Shown here piece by piece: positions 1 through 9,500 of a DNA stretch of 64,000 nt (position 1 is its first letter; the number at the start of each line of letters is the position of its first letter). The notes under the pieces are model-generated. The model was not told where the DNA came from. It was given only the letters and a program-made list of their open reading frames with translations, and ran no database searches. The stretch is from positions 1-64,000 of the forward strand of contig CAZYUJ010000002.1 of NCBI GenBank assembly GCA_964650705.1. Reading direction: 5' to 3'. Source of the DNA: Faeciplasma sp964650705 (GTDB taxonomy: Bacteria > Bacillota > Clostridia > Oscillospirales > Ruminococcaceae). Made by a program: the position numbers and the translations under genes.

Positions 1-35
1 GATTTACGTTTGAAAATTTGCTTATAATAATCCAT
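1..35 (-). CDS. 5' fragment of a leftward gene, possibly nitroreductase family
   Basis: Only the first 11 complete codons are in the window (MDYYKQIFKRK), running off the left edge. The start is the ATG at 35; a GGAGAG ribosome site (complement of 41-46) lies five bases upstream, and a good sigma-A promoter is found further upstream on the same strand. The opening D-Y-Y-x-x-I-F-K-R-K resembles the N-terminus of clostridial FMN nitroreductases as I remember them, but this is too short to prove. The alternative ATG at 39 hits a stop after five codons. Confidence 0.45.
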   Translation of the reverse strand, partial: MDYYKQIFKRK

Positions 36-75
36 ACATACTCTCCGTCAAATTCCAGTTTACTTAACTGAGTAT

Positions 76-104
76 ATTATATCATAATTGTGTCAAATAT
101 ACAA
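76..104 (-). promoter_or_regulatory. sigma-A promoter of the leftward edge gene
   Basis: Read on the minus strand: -35 TTGTAT (99-104), 17-base spacer, -10 TATAAT (76-81) with an upstream TG (extended -10). It points at the gene starting at 35. Confidence 0.6.
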
Positions 105-105
105 G

Positions 106-140
106 AACAGGCACAGCAGATCAAAACTGCTGTGCCTGTT
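106..140. terminator. Perfect 14-bp hairpin between divergent promoters
   Basis: The arms 106-119 and 127-140 are perfectly complementary with a seven-base loop. There is no long T tract on the plus strand, and only a short T-rich stretch on the minus strand. It lies between a leftward promoter (76-104) and the rightward pyrH promoter, so it may insulate the two units or act as a weak terminator. Confidence 0.4.
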
Positions 141-202
141 AACTGTCTTATGCGTACCGCCCATTTCGGGGCTTATTTTTTTCTAAAAATTATTTATTTG
201 TA

Positions 203-231
203 TTTACTTTTTGAGTGATTTATTGTATTAT
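203..231 (+). promoter_or_regulatory. candidate pyrH promoter
   Basis: -35 TTTACT (203-208), 17-base spacer, -10 TATTAT (226-231). A second -10-like TATAAT at 240-245 has no well-placed -35. This would start the long pyrH to polC unit. Confidence 0.4.
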
Positions 232-274
232 ATTATTGGTATAATATGAAATGAAGAATATCGGAGGTATAAAT

Positions 275-979
275 ATGAAACCTGTTTATAAACGTGTGCT
301 TTTGAAGCTCAGCGGTGAAGCACTCGCCGGTGAAAAGAAGACCGGACTTGACTATGAAGAGATCACAAGAATTTGTGAAAGCATTAAGAAATGCTATGAC
401 GCAGGCGTCGAGCTCGCTATCGTTGTAGGCGGCGGCAACTTCTGGAGAGGACGTTCAAGCGGCGCCATGGACAGAACCAGAGCTGACCATATCGGAATGC
501 TCGCAACGGCAATGAACGCTTTGGCTGTTGCTGATGTTTTGGAATCCTTGGGTGTTGAGGTAAGAGTTCAAACTGCTATCTCCATGCAGCAGATTGCTGA
601 GCCTTACATAAGAAACCGCGCCGTAAGACATCTTGAAAAGGGAAGAGTCGTTATTTTCGGATGCGGAACCGGTAACCCATTCTTCTCCACTGACACAGCA
701 TCCTCGCTTAGAGCTGCTGAGATCGAAGCAGATGTAATGCTCAAAGCAACAATGGTTGACGGCGTATACGACAAGGATCCTCACAAATATCCTGATGCTG
801 TTAAATACGAAACCTTGGATCTTGATGAGGTATTGGTTAAGCACTTGGCCGTTATGGACAGCACCTCGGCCGCAATGTGTAAGGATAATAACATCCCGAT
901 CATTGTTTTCAACCTCGCAAGACCTGATAACATCTATGATGCTGTTATGGGAAAAAACGTCGGAACATTAGTTAAGTAA
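275..979 (+). CDS. pyrH: UMP kinase
   Basis: Cytoplasmic hexameric kinase that phosphorylates UMP to UDP with ATP, an early step in pyrimidine nucleotide supply. The 234-residue product has the amino-acid kinase fold motifs: KLSGEALAG near the N-terminus, the glycine-rich VGGGNFWRG, the DHIGMLATAMNA helix and the C-terminal DSTSAA segment with the hydrophobic IPIIVFN strand. The start at 275 is preceded by GGAGG (263-267); an in-frame ATG at 251 would add eight residues but has no ribosome site. It is followed 25 bases later by frr, the usual neighbour. Confidence 0.97.
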   Translation: MKPVYKRVLLKLSGEALAGEKKTGLDYEEITRICESIKKCYDAGVELAIVVGGGNFWRGRSSGAMDRTRADHIGMLATAMNALAVADVLESLGVEVRVQTAISMQQIAEPYIRNRAVRHLEKGRVVIFGCGTGNPFFSTDTASSLRAAEIEADVMLKATMVDGVYDKDPHKYPDAVKYETLDLDEVLVKHLAVMDSTSAAMCKDNNIPIIVFNLARPDNIYDAVMGKNVGTLVK

Positions 980-1004
980 TATATATTGAAAGGAAGTATC
1001 TATA

Positions 1005-1559
1005 ATGAAAGAAGTATTGAATGTTGCAAAGGAAAAGATGGAGAAGACCCTTAAAGTCCTCGGAAGCGACTATGCCGCTATTCGCGCCGGCCGTGCTAAT
1101 CCCGCTGTTTTGGACAGAATCACTGTTGACTATTACGGAACTCAGACACCTATCCAGCAGATGGCTGCAATTTCTGTATCCGATGCAAGAATCCTTGTAA
1201 TTCAGCCTTGGGATAAGTCCACACTCAAGTCGATCGAAAAGGCTATCCAGGCTAGCGACTTAGGCATCAACCCTGCTAATGACGGCACAGTTATTCGTTT
1301 GACCTTCCCTCAGCTCACAGAAGAAAGACGTAAAGAGCTTTCAAAGGATATTAAGAAGCTCGGCGAAGATGCTAAGGTCGCAGTTCGTGCCATCAGACGT
1401 GATGCAAACGACAAGATCAAAACGATGAAGAAGAATTCTGAGATCACTGAAGATGACGTTAAGAACTTCGATAAGGATATTCAGAAGCTTACCGATAAAT
1501 ACGTCGGCTTTATTGATGATGCCGTTTCCACCAAGGAAAAGGAGATCATGTCGATCTAA
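1005..1559 (+). CDS. frr: ribosome recycling factor
   Basis: Works with EF-G to split the post-termination ribosome. The 184-residue length and the RAGRANPAVLDRI segment at about residues 31-43 are typical, as are the charged C-terminal helices. An AAAGGAAG ribosome site lies about 10 bases before the ATG. It sits between pyrH and uppS, the standard bacterial order. Confidence 0.97.
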   Translation: MKEVLNVAKEKMEKTLKVLGSDYAAIRAGRANPAVLDRITVDYYGTQTPIQQMAAISVSDARILVIQPWDKSTLKSIEKAIQASDLGINPANDGTVIRLTFPQLTEERRKELSKDIKKLGEDAKVAVRAIRRDANDKIKTMKKNSEITEDDVKNFDKDIQKLTDKYVGFIDDAVSTKEKEIMSI

Positions 1560-1569
1560 GACATATCAA

Positions 1570-1629
1570 AATAATTGATCTGAGCTCTGTCGTTGACCCA
1601 AGTGCTCCAACGTATGGAGCTCAATTATT
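1570..1629 (+). other. alternative hairpins between frr and uppS
   Basis: A small hairpin GCTCCA/TGGAGC (1604-1620) overlaps a GAGCTCAATTATT segment (1617-1629). That segment can also pair with the upstream AATAATTGA...GAGCTC at 1570-1587. The two structures exclude each other in part. There is no clean T tract, so this is a possible weak attenuator or processing site only. Confidence 0.3.
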
Positions 1630-1652
1630 TATAAGTCATGAGGTAACTTGAA

Positions 1653-2381
1653 TTGAAACAAAACGTTAATAACGAGAAATCGGTCGTCCCTCGTCACGTT
1701 GCATTTATAATGGATGGCAACGGACGGTGGGCGCAAAAGCGTGGATTAAAGCGCACAGAGGGCCATAAAAAAGGATCTGAGACTCTAAAGGCTCTCGTAA
1801 ATGATATTAATGATCTTGGAATAGAATATGCTACATTCTACGCTTTCTCGACTGAGAATTGGAAGAGACCCAACGAAGAGGTTTCGACGCTTATGAATTT
1901 GTTTGAGGAATATATAGACGAGCTTATGAAGAGCGCTGATAAAGCGAAAAACGGTCGTATTAGGTTTATCGGTGATCGCAATCTGCTTTCTGAAAGCCTT
2001 CAAACAAAGATGACACAGTGTGAAGAGGCTAGCAAGAATAACACTGGCTTGTGCGTTACGATCGCTGTTAACTATGGCGGTAAAGATGAAATTACTCATG
2101 TTTCAAAAGAGATTTCAAGGCTTACGAAGGACGGCTACATCTCCTGTGAAGACGTTTCTCAAAAGCTTATTGACTCTTTATTATATACCCGTGATATACC
2201 TGATGTCGATTTATTGATCCGAACAGGCGGAGAGAAGCGCTTGTCTAATTTCTTGATTTGGCAGTCAGCATATGCTGAACTCTATTTTTGCGATACACTT
2301 TGGCCTGATTTCAAAAAGAAGCACTTGTTGCTCGCTATTGACGAGTTTTCCAACAGAAACAGAAGATTTGGTGGATTATAA
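1653..2381 (+). CDS. uppS: isoprenyl transferase (undecaprenyl diphosphate synthase)
   Basis: Condenses isopentenyl diphosphate onto farnesyl diphosphate to make the C55 lipid carrier for peptidoglycan. The 242-residue protein carries the cis-prenyltransferase signature FIMDGNGRWAQ, with the catalytic Asp, at about residues 19-29. The conserved region V-D-L-L-I-R-T-G-G-E-K-R-L-S-N-F-L is near residues 186-202 and the C-terminal WPDF motif follows. The start is TTG at 1653 behind a GAGGT site (1640-1644). cdsA begins four bases after its stop. It uses the product of the MEP pathway encoded downstream (dxr, ispG). Confidence 0.96.
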   Translation: MKQNVNNEKSVVPRHVAFIMDGNGRWAQKRGLKRTEGHKKGSETLKALVNDINDLGIEYATFYAFSTENWKRPNEEVSTLMNLFEEYIDELMKSADKAKNGRIRFIGDRNLLSESLQTKMTQCEEASKNNTGLCVTIAVNYGGKDEITHVSKEISRLTKDGYISCEDVSQKLIDSLLYTRDIPDVDLLIRTGGEKRLSNFLIWQSAYAELYFCDTLWPDFKKKHLLLAIDEFSNRNRRFGGL

Positions 2382-2384
2382 TTT

Positions 2385-3203
2385 ATGAAAACACGAATAA
2401 TATCTGCAGCTGTTGCCATTGTTTTGTTGGCCGCAGTTTTATGCTTACACTCAACTATCGTTTTTAATATCGCTCTTTCATTGATCGGCACGCTGATGGT
2501 ATATGAAGTGATCAGAGCAGTAGGACTCAAGAAAAATCTCTTGATACTGCTGCCGTCGATATTGGTCACGCTGTCTGTTCCGATTCTCGCAAACTTCTAT
2601 AGCGGTTACATAGCATATATAGTCATCGGTTTTATATATACTGTTATATGTTTGTCAGCGATGTTCAGATCGCACAATGATTGCAATTTTGAAACTATCT
2701 ATCTCGTTATTGTTCAAACAATAATGATCAGCGTTTCTATGCTGTCGTTGGCAATAATAGAAAATAAATGCGGATATGACTCTTGGAAGCATCTGTTGCT
2801 TACGTTCTGCGGCGCATGGCTTGCGGATACAGGTGCATATTTTGTAGGAACATTTTTCGGAAAGCATAAGCTCTGTCCTGATATTTCTCCCAAGAAAACT
2901 ATTGAAGGCATGCTCGGCGGTTTTGCGTCGAACGCTCTATTGTTTGTATTGTTCGGATATCTGTTTTTGACAGACGGCGGTCAGATTCCTAACTATGTAT
3001 TGCTTGCACTCATGGGTGCTATATGTGCATTTTTGGGGCTGATAGGCGATTTGAGTGCATCGTTGATCAAACGCAAATACGGTATCAAAGACTATGGCAA
3101 TATAATGCCGGGTCACGGTGGAGCTATGGATAGATTCGACAGTGTTGTATACGTAGCGCCGTTTATGGCTTTTTGCCTGACTCAGCTCGTTATAGTCGCA
3201 TAA
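2385..3203 (+). CDS. cdsA: phosphatidate cytidylyltransferase
   Basis: Membrane enzyme making CDP-diacylglycerol from phosphatidate and CTP, the branch point of phospholipid synthesis. The 272-residue protein has about eight hydrophobic segments. The C-terminal family signature runs from KRKYGIKDYGNIMPGHGG to the MDRFDS motif (roughly residues 227-253). Its start is three bases after the uppS stop, implying translational coupling. A terminator-like hairpin follows before dxr. Confidence 0.96.
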   Translation: MKTRIISAAVAIVLLAAVLCLHSTIVFNIALSLIGTLMVYEVIRAVGLKKNLLILLPSILVTLSVPILANFYSGYIAYIVIGFIYTVICLSAMFRSHNDCNFETIYLVIVQTIMISVSMLSLAIIENKCGYDSWKHLLLTFCGAWLADTGAYFVGTFFGKHKLCPDISPKKTIEGMLGGFASNALLFVLFGYLFLTDGGQIPNYVLLALMGAICAFLGLIGDLSASLIKRKYGIKDYGNIMPGHGGAMDRFDSVVYVAPFMAFCLTQLVIVA

Positions 3204-3227
3204 ATAATAGAAGATTTCCGGAAAATC

Positions 3228-3260
3228 GGGGTAACATCAGTTATCCCTTTTCTGCTTTTT
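3228..3260 (+). terminator. attenuator-like terminator between cdsA and dxr
   Basis: Arms GGGGTAAC (3228-3235) and GTTATCCC (3240-3247) give an 8-bp stem with a four-base loop, followed by a T-rich stretch. It sits inside an otherwise continuous operon and may reduce transcription into dxr. Confidence 0.55.
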
Positions 3261-3289
3261 GATATTACAATTGGAAAAGAGAAAATTAT

Positions 3290-4438
3290 ATGAAGAAAAT
3301 AGTTATTCTCGGATCAACCGGCTCGATAGGAACTCAAGCTCTTGAGGTTGCACAGATGCACGGACTTGAAGTAATAGGTCTTGCTGCAAAGTCCAACGTT
3401 GACAAGTTAGTCGAGCAAATTAACCGGTTTTCGCCATCTTATGTGTGCATATTTGATACCGAAAAAGCGGTATACTTAAATAAGCTGCTTGAAGGCAGAA
3501 ACATTACCGTATATTCGGGAATGGAAGGAATGTGCAAGCTCGCTTCCCTTGAAGAAGCAGATATCGTATTGAACAGCGTTGTCGGAATGGTGGGTCTTAT
3601 GCCCACTCTTGCTGCAATTGAGGCAGGGAAGGATATCGCTCTTGCGAACAAAGAAACCCTTGTCGCCGGCGGAAAGCTCGTGATGGATGCCGCACGTCAG
3701 AAGGGAGTTAACATCTATCCGGTTGATAGCGAGCATTCAGCAATATTCCAGTCGCTACAAGGCTCAAAGCGCTCTCAGCTTTCAAAAATAATCCTCACTG
3801 CTTCGGGCGGTCCGTTTTTCGGAAAAACCAAGGAAGACTTATGCGGTGTTACTCTTTCACAGGCGCTTTCTCATCCAAACTGGTCGATGGGGAATAAGAT
3901 CACCATTGATTCAGCTACACTGATGAACAAGGGGCTTGAATTCATCGAAGCTATGTGGCTTTTTGACGTTACACCTGACATGATCGATATTGTCGTGCAC
4001 CGCGAAAGCGTGATACACTCTGCTGTTGAATTTGATGACGGCGCGGTTATCGCTGAACTTGGTGTGCCTGATATGAAAATACCCATCCAATATGCACTTT
4101 TATATCCCGATAGACTCTCTTGCCCGACAAAGCGCCTTTCTTTGACGGATTACGGAACCCTTAGCTTCTATAAACCTGATCTTGATACGTTTGATTGCCT
4201 CAGAGCATGTATAAGTGCCGCTCGAATCGGCGGAACTGCTCCTGCTATCGTAAACGGTGCGAACGAAGAAGCGGTTTCAGCATTTATATCGGGAAAAATA
4301 AGCTTTTTGGATATAGGAAAGCTTGTTACAGGCGCTTTGGATAAGGTAATGCATACAGATGTAGGTTCGCTTGATGACATTCTGAGCGCTGATGAAAAGG
4401 CAAGAGAATACGTTAGAAATACTATTGATACACTTTAA
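3290..4438 (+). CDS. dxr: 1-deoxy-D-xylulose 5-phosphate reductoisomerase
   Basis: Converts DXP to 2-C-methyl-D-erythritol 4-phosphate with NADPH; the committed step of the MEP isoprenoid pathway. The 382-residue length is standard. Visible motifs are the dinucleotide-binding GSTGSIGTQAL at residues 8-18, the ALANKETLVAGG segment, the metal/substrate motif DSEHSAIFQ and the NPW-type loop seen here as HPNWSMGNKITIDSATLMNK. It is followed by rseP and ispG, a common clostridial arrangement. Confidence 0.97.
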   Translation: MKKIVILGSTGSIGTQALEVAQMHGLEVIGLAAKSNVDKLVEQINRFSPSYVCIFDTEKAVYLNKLLEGRNITVYSGMEGMCKLASLEEADIVLNSVVGMVGLMPTLAAIEAGKDIALANKETLVAGGKLVMDAARQKGVNIYPVDSEHSAIFQSLQGSKRSQLSKIILTASGGPFFGKTKEDLCGVTLSQALSHPNWSMGNKITIDSATLMNKGLEFIEAMWLFDVTPDMIDIVVHRESVIHSAVEFDDGAVIAELGVPDMKIPIQYALLYPDRLSCPTKRLSLTDYGTLSFYKPDLDTFDCLRACISAARIGGTAPAIVNGANEEAVSAFISGKISFLDIGKLVTGALDKVMHTDVGSLDDILSADEKAREYVRNTIDTL

Positions 4439-4456
4439 TTTTGCGGAGGACTGACC

Positions 4457-5512
4457 TTGACTATTCTTTATATTGTTATAGCTGTTATTATTTTCGGAAT
4501 TATTATAATCATCCACGAGCTTGGGCATTTTCTTGTCGCAAAAGCCTGCGGTGTCAAGGTTAATGAATTCGCCATCGGTATGGGACCTAAGATCATAGGC
4601 TGGGGAAAAGGCGAAACAAAATATGCCTTGAGACTTTTTCCTATCGGCGGTTATGTCTCTATGGAGGGAGAGGACGCAGATAGCCCTGACCCGAGAGCCT
4701 TTAATCGTAAAAAAGTTTGGCAACGATTGCTTGTTGTACTTGCAGGGGCAACAATGAACCTTATTCTCGGCTTTGTGATCTTGAACATCGTTACTGCTTG
4801 CAGTGATGCAATAATAACTACTGAAATTGCCAAGTTTGAATCTGAAGATGCTGTTTCTCATCTAACAGGTCTCGAAGTTGGTGACAAGATAATCAAAGTT
4901 AACGGAATGACCGTTTTCTGTGACACGGATATTTCATATCAATTCCAGTCTGACGAAGATATGACCTTTGAGATGACAGTTTTGCGTAACGGCGAGAAGG
5001 TAACCTTGCCTGCTGTACAGTTTGATGGAACAAAGCTCGAAGACGGAACGAATTCTTTGCATATTGACTTCTACGTTGTCGGTGACAAGGTAACTCCCTT
5101 GTCAGTTCTTAATTATTCATCTAAGAAGTTTGTATCCGTCGCCAGAATGATCTGGCTATCATTGGGCGATCTTTTAAAGGGCAAGTACGGTCTTAATGAC
5201 CTTTCAGGTCCTGTCGGTATCGTTGGCGCTATCGGGGATGTCGTCGGCTCGACCGCTACAGGTGTTGATTTCGGAGTGATGCTTGCTAACCTAGCATCTC
5301 TTGTCGTGTTTATCACAATTAACGTCGGAATATTCAACCTTTTGCCGATCCCTGCGCTTGACGGATCGCGTGCTTTGTTCCTTATATATGAGGGAATTTT
5401 CCGAAGACCTATAAAGCCTGAGCACGAGGGACTCGTTCATATGATCGGAATGATCGCTTTGCTTGCCTTGGCAGTCGTTGTAACTGTATTCGATATTCTA
5501 AAGTTGATTTAA
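4457..5512 (+). CDS. rseP: RIP metalloprotease RseP (site-2 protease)
   Basis: Zinc protease that cuts transmembrane segments of anti-sigma factors and leftover signal peptides. The HELGH zinc site lies in the first membrane helix (about residues 21-25). A PDZ domain occupies the middle (about 110-200). The second active-site motif NLLPIPALDG lies near residue 294 in a C-terminal helix. Length 351. The start is TTG at 4457 behind GGAGGA (4445-4450). Confidence 0.95.
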   Translation: MTILYIVIAVIIFGIIIIIHELGHFLVAKACGVKVNEFAIGMGPKIIGWGKGETKYALRLFPIGGYVSMEGEDADSPDPRAFNRKKVWQRLLVVLAGATMNLILGFVILNIVTACSDAIITTEIAKFESEDAVSHLTGLEVGDKIIKVNGMTVFCDTDISYQFQSDEDMTFEMTVLRNGEKVTLPAVQFDGTKLEDGTNSLHIDFYVVGDKVTPLSVLNYSSKKFVSVARMIWLSLGDLLKGKYGLNDLSGPVGIVGAIGDVVGSTATGVDFGVMLANLASLVVFITINVGIFNLLPIPALDGSRALFLIYEGIFRRPIKPEHEGLVHMIGMIALLALAVVVTVFDILKLI

Positions 5513-5525
5513 GTGAGAATTTGTT

Positions 5526-6563
5526 ATGAGAAATGTTAAACCTGTAAAGTTAAATAACCTTACACTTGATGGCAAGCACATATACGTTCAGTCTATGTTG
5601 AATGTCATCTCAACTGACATAGAAGGTAACGTACAACAAGCTATGCAACTTGAAAGCGCAGGATGCGAGATAATTCGTGTTTCTATTCCCGATAATGACG
5701 CGCTCGAACTTATCCCTGCAATCAAGTCGAAGGTGTCAGTTCCGCTTGTAGCAGACATCCACTTTGATTACCGTCTTGCATTGGGCGCCGCAGAGCGCGG
5801 TATTGACAAGATAAGAATCAATCCCGGGAATATTGGTTCGCTTGAAAAGGTAAAAGCTGTTGCAGATATGTGCCGTAAGAGGTCTATCCCGATTCGAATC
5901 GGAGTGAATTCCGGTTCATTGGAGAAAGATATTTTAGCAAAATACGGTTCGCCGACTCCTGAAGCTCTTTGCGAAAGTGCCATGAATCACGTTAAGCTTC
6001 TTGAACGCTTTGATTTTGATGACATTGTGATTTCTTTGAAGTCCTCAAATGTTCAAAAGATGATCAAGGCTTACAGACTTATTTCGCAGATGACTGATTA
6101 TCCCTTACATCTCGGTGTTACCGAGGCCGGAACATACAATATGGGACTTATCAAATCCTCGATCGGTATCGGTTCACTTTTGTGCGACGGTATCGGCGAA
6201 ACTATCAGAGTTTCTTTGACTGACGATCCCGTCAAAGAAGTTACTGCCGGCTTTGATATTTTAAAAGCAGTCGGCAGAAGCGAGGGTGTCAAGATTGTTT
6301 CCTGTCCAACCTGCGGCAGAACCAAGATCGATCTGATCACCTTGGCGAACAAAGTTGAAGAAGCAACAAGATCGATCAACAAGAATATCACAGTTGCCGT
6401 AATGGGATGTGTCGTCAACGGCCCCGGTGAAGCCAAAGAAGCTGATATCGGCTTAGCAGGCGGTGACGGATGTGTTGTTATCTTCAAGAAAAATGAGGTT
6501 TTGGGTAAGTTTCCTGAAAATGAAGCACTTAGTGCTTTAATGAACGAGATTAATAAACTTTAG
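5526..6563 (+). CDS. ispG: 4-hydroxy-3-methylbut-2-enyl-diphosphate synthase
   Basis: [4Fe-4S] enzyme that reduces methylerythritol cyclodiphosphate to HMBPP, the penultimate MEP step. It has the N-terminal barrel (QSMLN, VRVSIPD-like region, ADIHFDYRLA). The iron-sulphur cysteines are visible in CPTCGRT (about residues 260-266) and in GCVVNGPGEA (about 293-302). At 345 residues it is the compact bacterial form. The ribosome site is weak (GTGAGAA), 13 bases after the rseP stop, so coupling is likely. Confidence 0.97.
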   Translation: MRNVKPVKLNNLTLDGKHIYVQSMLNVISTDIEGNVQQAMQLESAGCEIIRVSIPDNDALELIPAIKSKVSVPLVADIHFDYRLALGAAERGIDKIRINPGNIGSLEKVKAVADMCRKRSIPIRIGVNSGSLEKDILAKYGSPTPEALCESAMNHVKLLERFDFDDIVISLKSSNVQKMIKAYRLISQMTDYPLHLGVTEAGTYNMGLIKSSIGIGSLLCDGIGETIRVSLTDDPVKEVTAGFDILKAVGRSEGVKIVSCPTCGRTKIDLITLANKVEEATRSINKNITVAVMGCVVNGPGEAKEADIGLAGGDGCVVIFKKNEVLGKFPENEALSALMNEINKL

Positions 6564-6578
6564 CACGGATGTGATTAA

Positions 6579-9500
6579 ATGAGCTATAAAACAGTGTCCG
6601 AGTTTTTCGGCGCTTATGACAATATAATACCTGAAACTATTGCAGACGGTTTCATTCTTAGAATGGGCTTTTCTAAGGACAAGACCTCAATGGCAATCGA
6701 GATTCAGTTTTCTCATATAGTTTCGAGCGATGACCTTAAGCAATTCGCCTCAAATCTTAAACCTGTTCTCGGATTGAAAGAGGTCTATATAAAGCCAAAG
6801 TATCCTTCGGAGCTTTTCGGAGTTAACGCAATGCCTGCTGTTATTAGCGAACTAAAGCGCAGGATCCCGATAAACGGTTTCTTGGACAATGCTGAATTTG
6901 AGCTTAACGGTAATGAACTTAAGATAATTCTTAAAAACGGCGGTGAATCGCTCTTGAAGAGCGCAGGGATTGAAGACATTCTGCCGAAGATCATCAATTC
7001 TCAGTTCGGTGTTCATGTGATAATAAAGCTTGACGGCGTTTTGTCCGTTGACCGTGAAGCTCACGACAATATTCAACAAGAGCTATTAAAGAGCATAACT
7101 CCGAAGGCTGTTCCTATCAAACCTACACAGTCTGCGGAGCCTTCCTCCTCAATTACATATAACATAGATATTTCCGGGGTTCAGGTATTGCCTGAAGCCA
7201 CTGTTGTAATGGGCAAGGAGATCAAAGGCACAGTTGAGCCTGTAAAGCTTTCTGACATTACAGAAACCAGCGGAAAAGTGACTGTTTTGGGTGATATTTT
7301 TGAGGTTAATTCAAAGCTCACAAAAGACGAAAAACGAATGATAATCTCTATCGCCATAACTGATTATGCCGGATCTATTACGATCAAGATCATTGAACTT
7401 GCAAAAAAAGGCGAAGCGTTGCTTGAGGCCTTGAAAAAAGGCAAGTCTATCGTTGTCAGCGGCGATATTACATATGATACTTTCGATAATGAGATCAATA
7501 TCAAGCCCCGTGATATAAGCTTGGTTAAGCGTATTAAAAAGGTGGACGATGCGCCTGTCAAGCGTGTTGAGCTTCATTGCCATACGAATATGTCCGTCAT
7601 GGATGGTATAACCCCCTCAAAGGATATTGTAAAGTGTGCATATGATTGGGGAATGAAAGCTATCGCTATAACTGACCACGGTGTATGTCAAGGCTTCCCG
7701 GATGCTATGTATCAGGTTGACGATATCAGATCCTCAGGAGGCGATTTCAAGCTTATCTATGGCGTCGAAGCATATCAGATAAATGATGAAACGAACATTG
7801 TTATCGGCTCGGATGGCCGTTCTCTTCGCGATGAATTTATAGTATTTGATATTGAAACCACAGGTCTCAGTGCTGCGACCGAACGCATCATCGAAATTGG
7901 TGCTGTCAGGGTCAGAAATCTTGATGTTGTGGAAACTTTCAACATCTTTGTTGATCCCGAGAGACCGATACCTGCAAGAATTATCGAGCTGACAGGGATC
8001 ACCGACGCAATGGTTTCAGGTGCTCCGAAAGAGCTTGAGGCTCTCGAAAAGTTTATGCAGTTTTGCGGTGATAACCCAGTTTTGGTTGCACACAACGCTT
8101 CTTTTGACACTTCGTTTATCAGAGCTGCCGTAAAGAGACATGACAAGGTATTTAACTTTACATATATAGACACTGTTCCGTATTCGAGAAATATGCTACC
8201 GTCGCTCGCAAAGCACACTCTTGACAATGTTGCAAAGGCTCTTAACCTCGGCAGCTTCAATCATCACCGTGCCAGCGACGATGCAACTATGAATGCGAAC
8301 ATTTTCATAGTTCTTTCCCGCCGTCTTTTGGATGAACATGAAAACGCAACTATAGATCAGCTTAATATAATCTTGAGCAATACTGACATCAACAAGCTCC
8401 CGAGCTATCACCAGATCATTCTTGCGAAGGATCTCGTCGGACTTAAAAACCTTTATAAGCTCGTTTCCTATTCTAATCTTAAATACTATCACAGACACCC
8501 CAGAATTCCTAAATCCGAGCTTATCAAGCACCGTGAGGGACTTATAATCGGCAGCGCTTGTGAGGCGGGTGAGCTTTTCCGTGCCGTATTCCAAGGCAAA
8601 TCATGGGAGGATCTTAAGGAAATAGCAAGCTTTTACGACTATTTGGAGATTCAGCCAACAGGAAATAACGAATTCATGCTTCGAGACGGAAGTGTGTCAA
8701 GTGTTGAGGATCTTCAGAACTTCAACAGAACTATCGTAAAGCTCGGTGAAGAACTTGGTAAGCCTGTTGTCGCAACGGGCGACGTTCACTTCTTGCATAA
8801 AGAAGATTCTATCTTCAGAAGTATTCTTACGTCTGTAGCATATGATGACGCAGACCTTCAGGCACCTTTATATCTCAAAACTACAAATGAAATGCTTGAG
8901 GATTTTGCATATTTGGGCGAAGAAAAGGCGTATGAAGTCGTTGTCACTAACTCCAATCTCATAGCAGATATGATCGATTCCGAGGTTCGTGCTTTCCCCA
9001 AGGGTACTTTTACCCCTCATATTGAGGGAGCAGATGAAGAGCTTAGTGAGATCTGTTGGAGAAGAGCTAAAGAGATCTATGGCGATCCTATACCAAAGAT
9101 CGTAAGCGATCGTCTTGACAGAGAGCTTACGTCAATCATCAAACACGGATTTGCGGTATTGTATGTAATTGCAAAACGTCTTGTTGCAAATTCTGTTGAG
9201 CACGGATATCAGGTCGGTTCGCGTGGATCTGTCGGTTCATCATTTGTTGCATCAATGTCGGGTATCTCTGAGGTTAACCCTCTTGTTCCTCACTATGTTT
9301 GTCCGAACTGTAAGCACTCTGAGTTCTTTACCAAGGGCGAATATGGTTCCGGATTTGACCTTCCGCCAAAGGCTTGTCCTGATTGCGGAACAGATATGAA
9401 CCGTGACGGTCACGATATTCCGTTCGAAACCTTCCTTGGCTTTAACGGTGACAAATCTCCCGATATCGACCTTAACTTCTCGGGCGACTATCAGGCGAGC

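Noticed and set aside
4277..4861. Open frame of 194 codons on the minus strand over dxr/rseP
   Set aside because: Spans the junction of two well-supported sense genes and has no ribosome site; not a credible gene.
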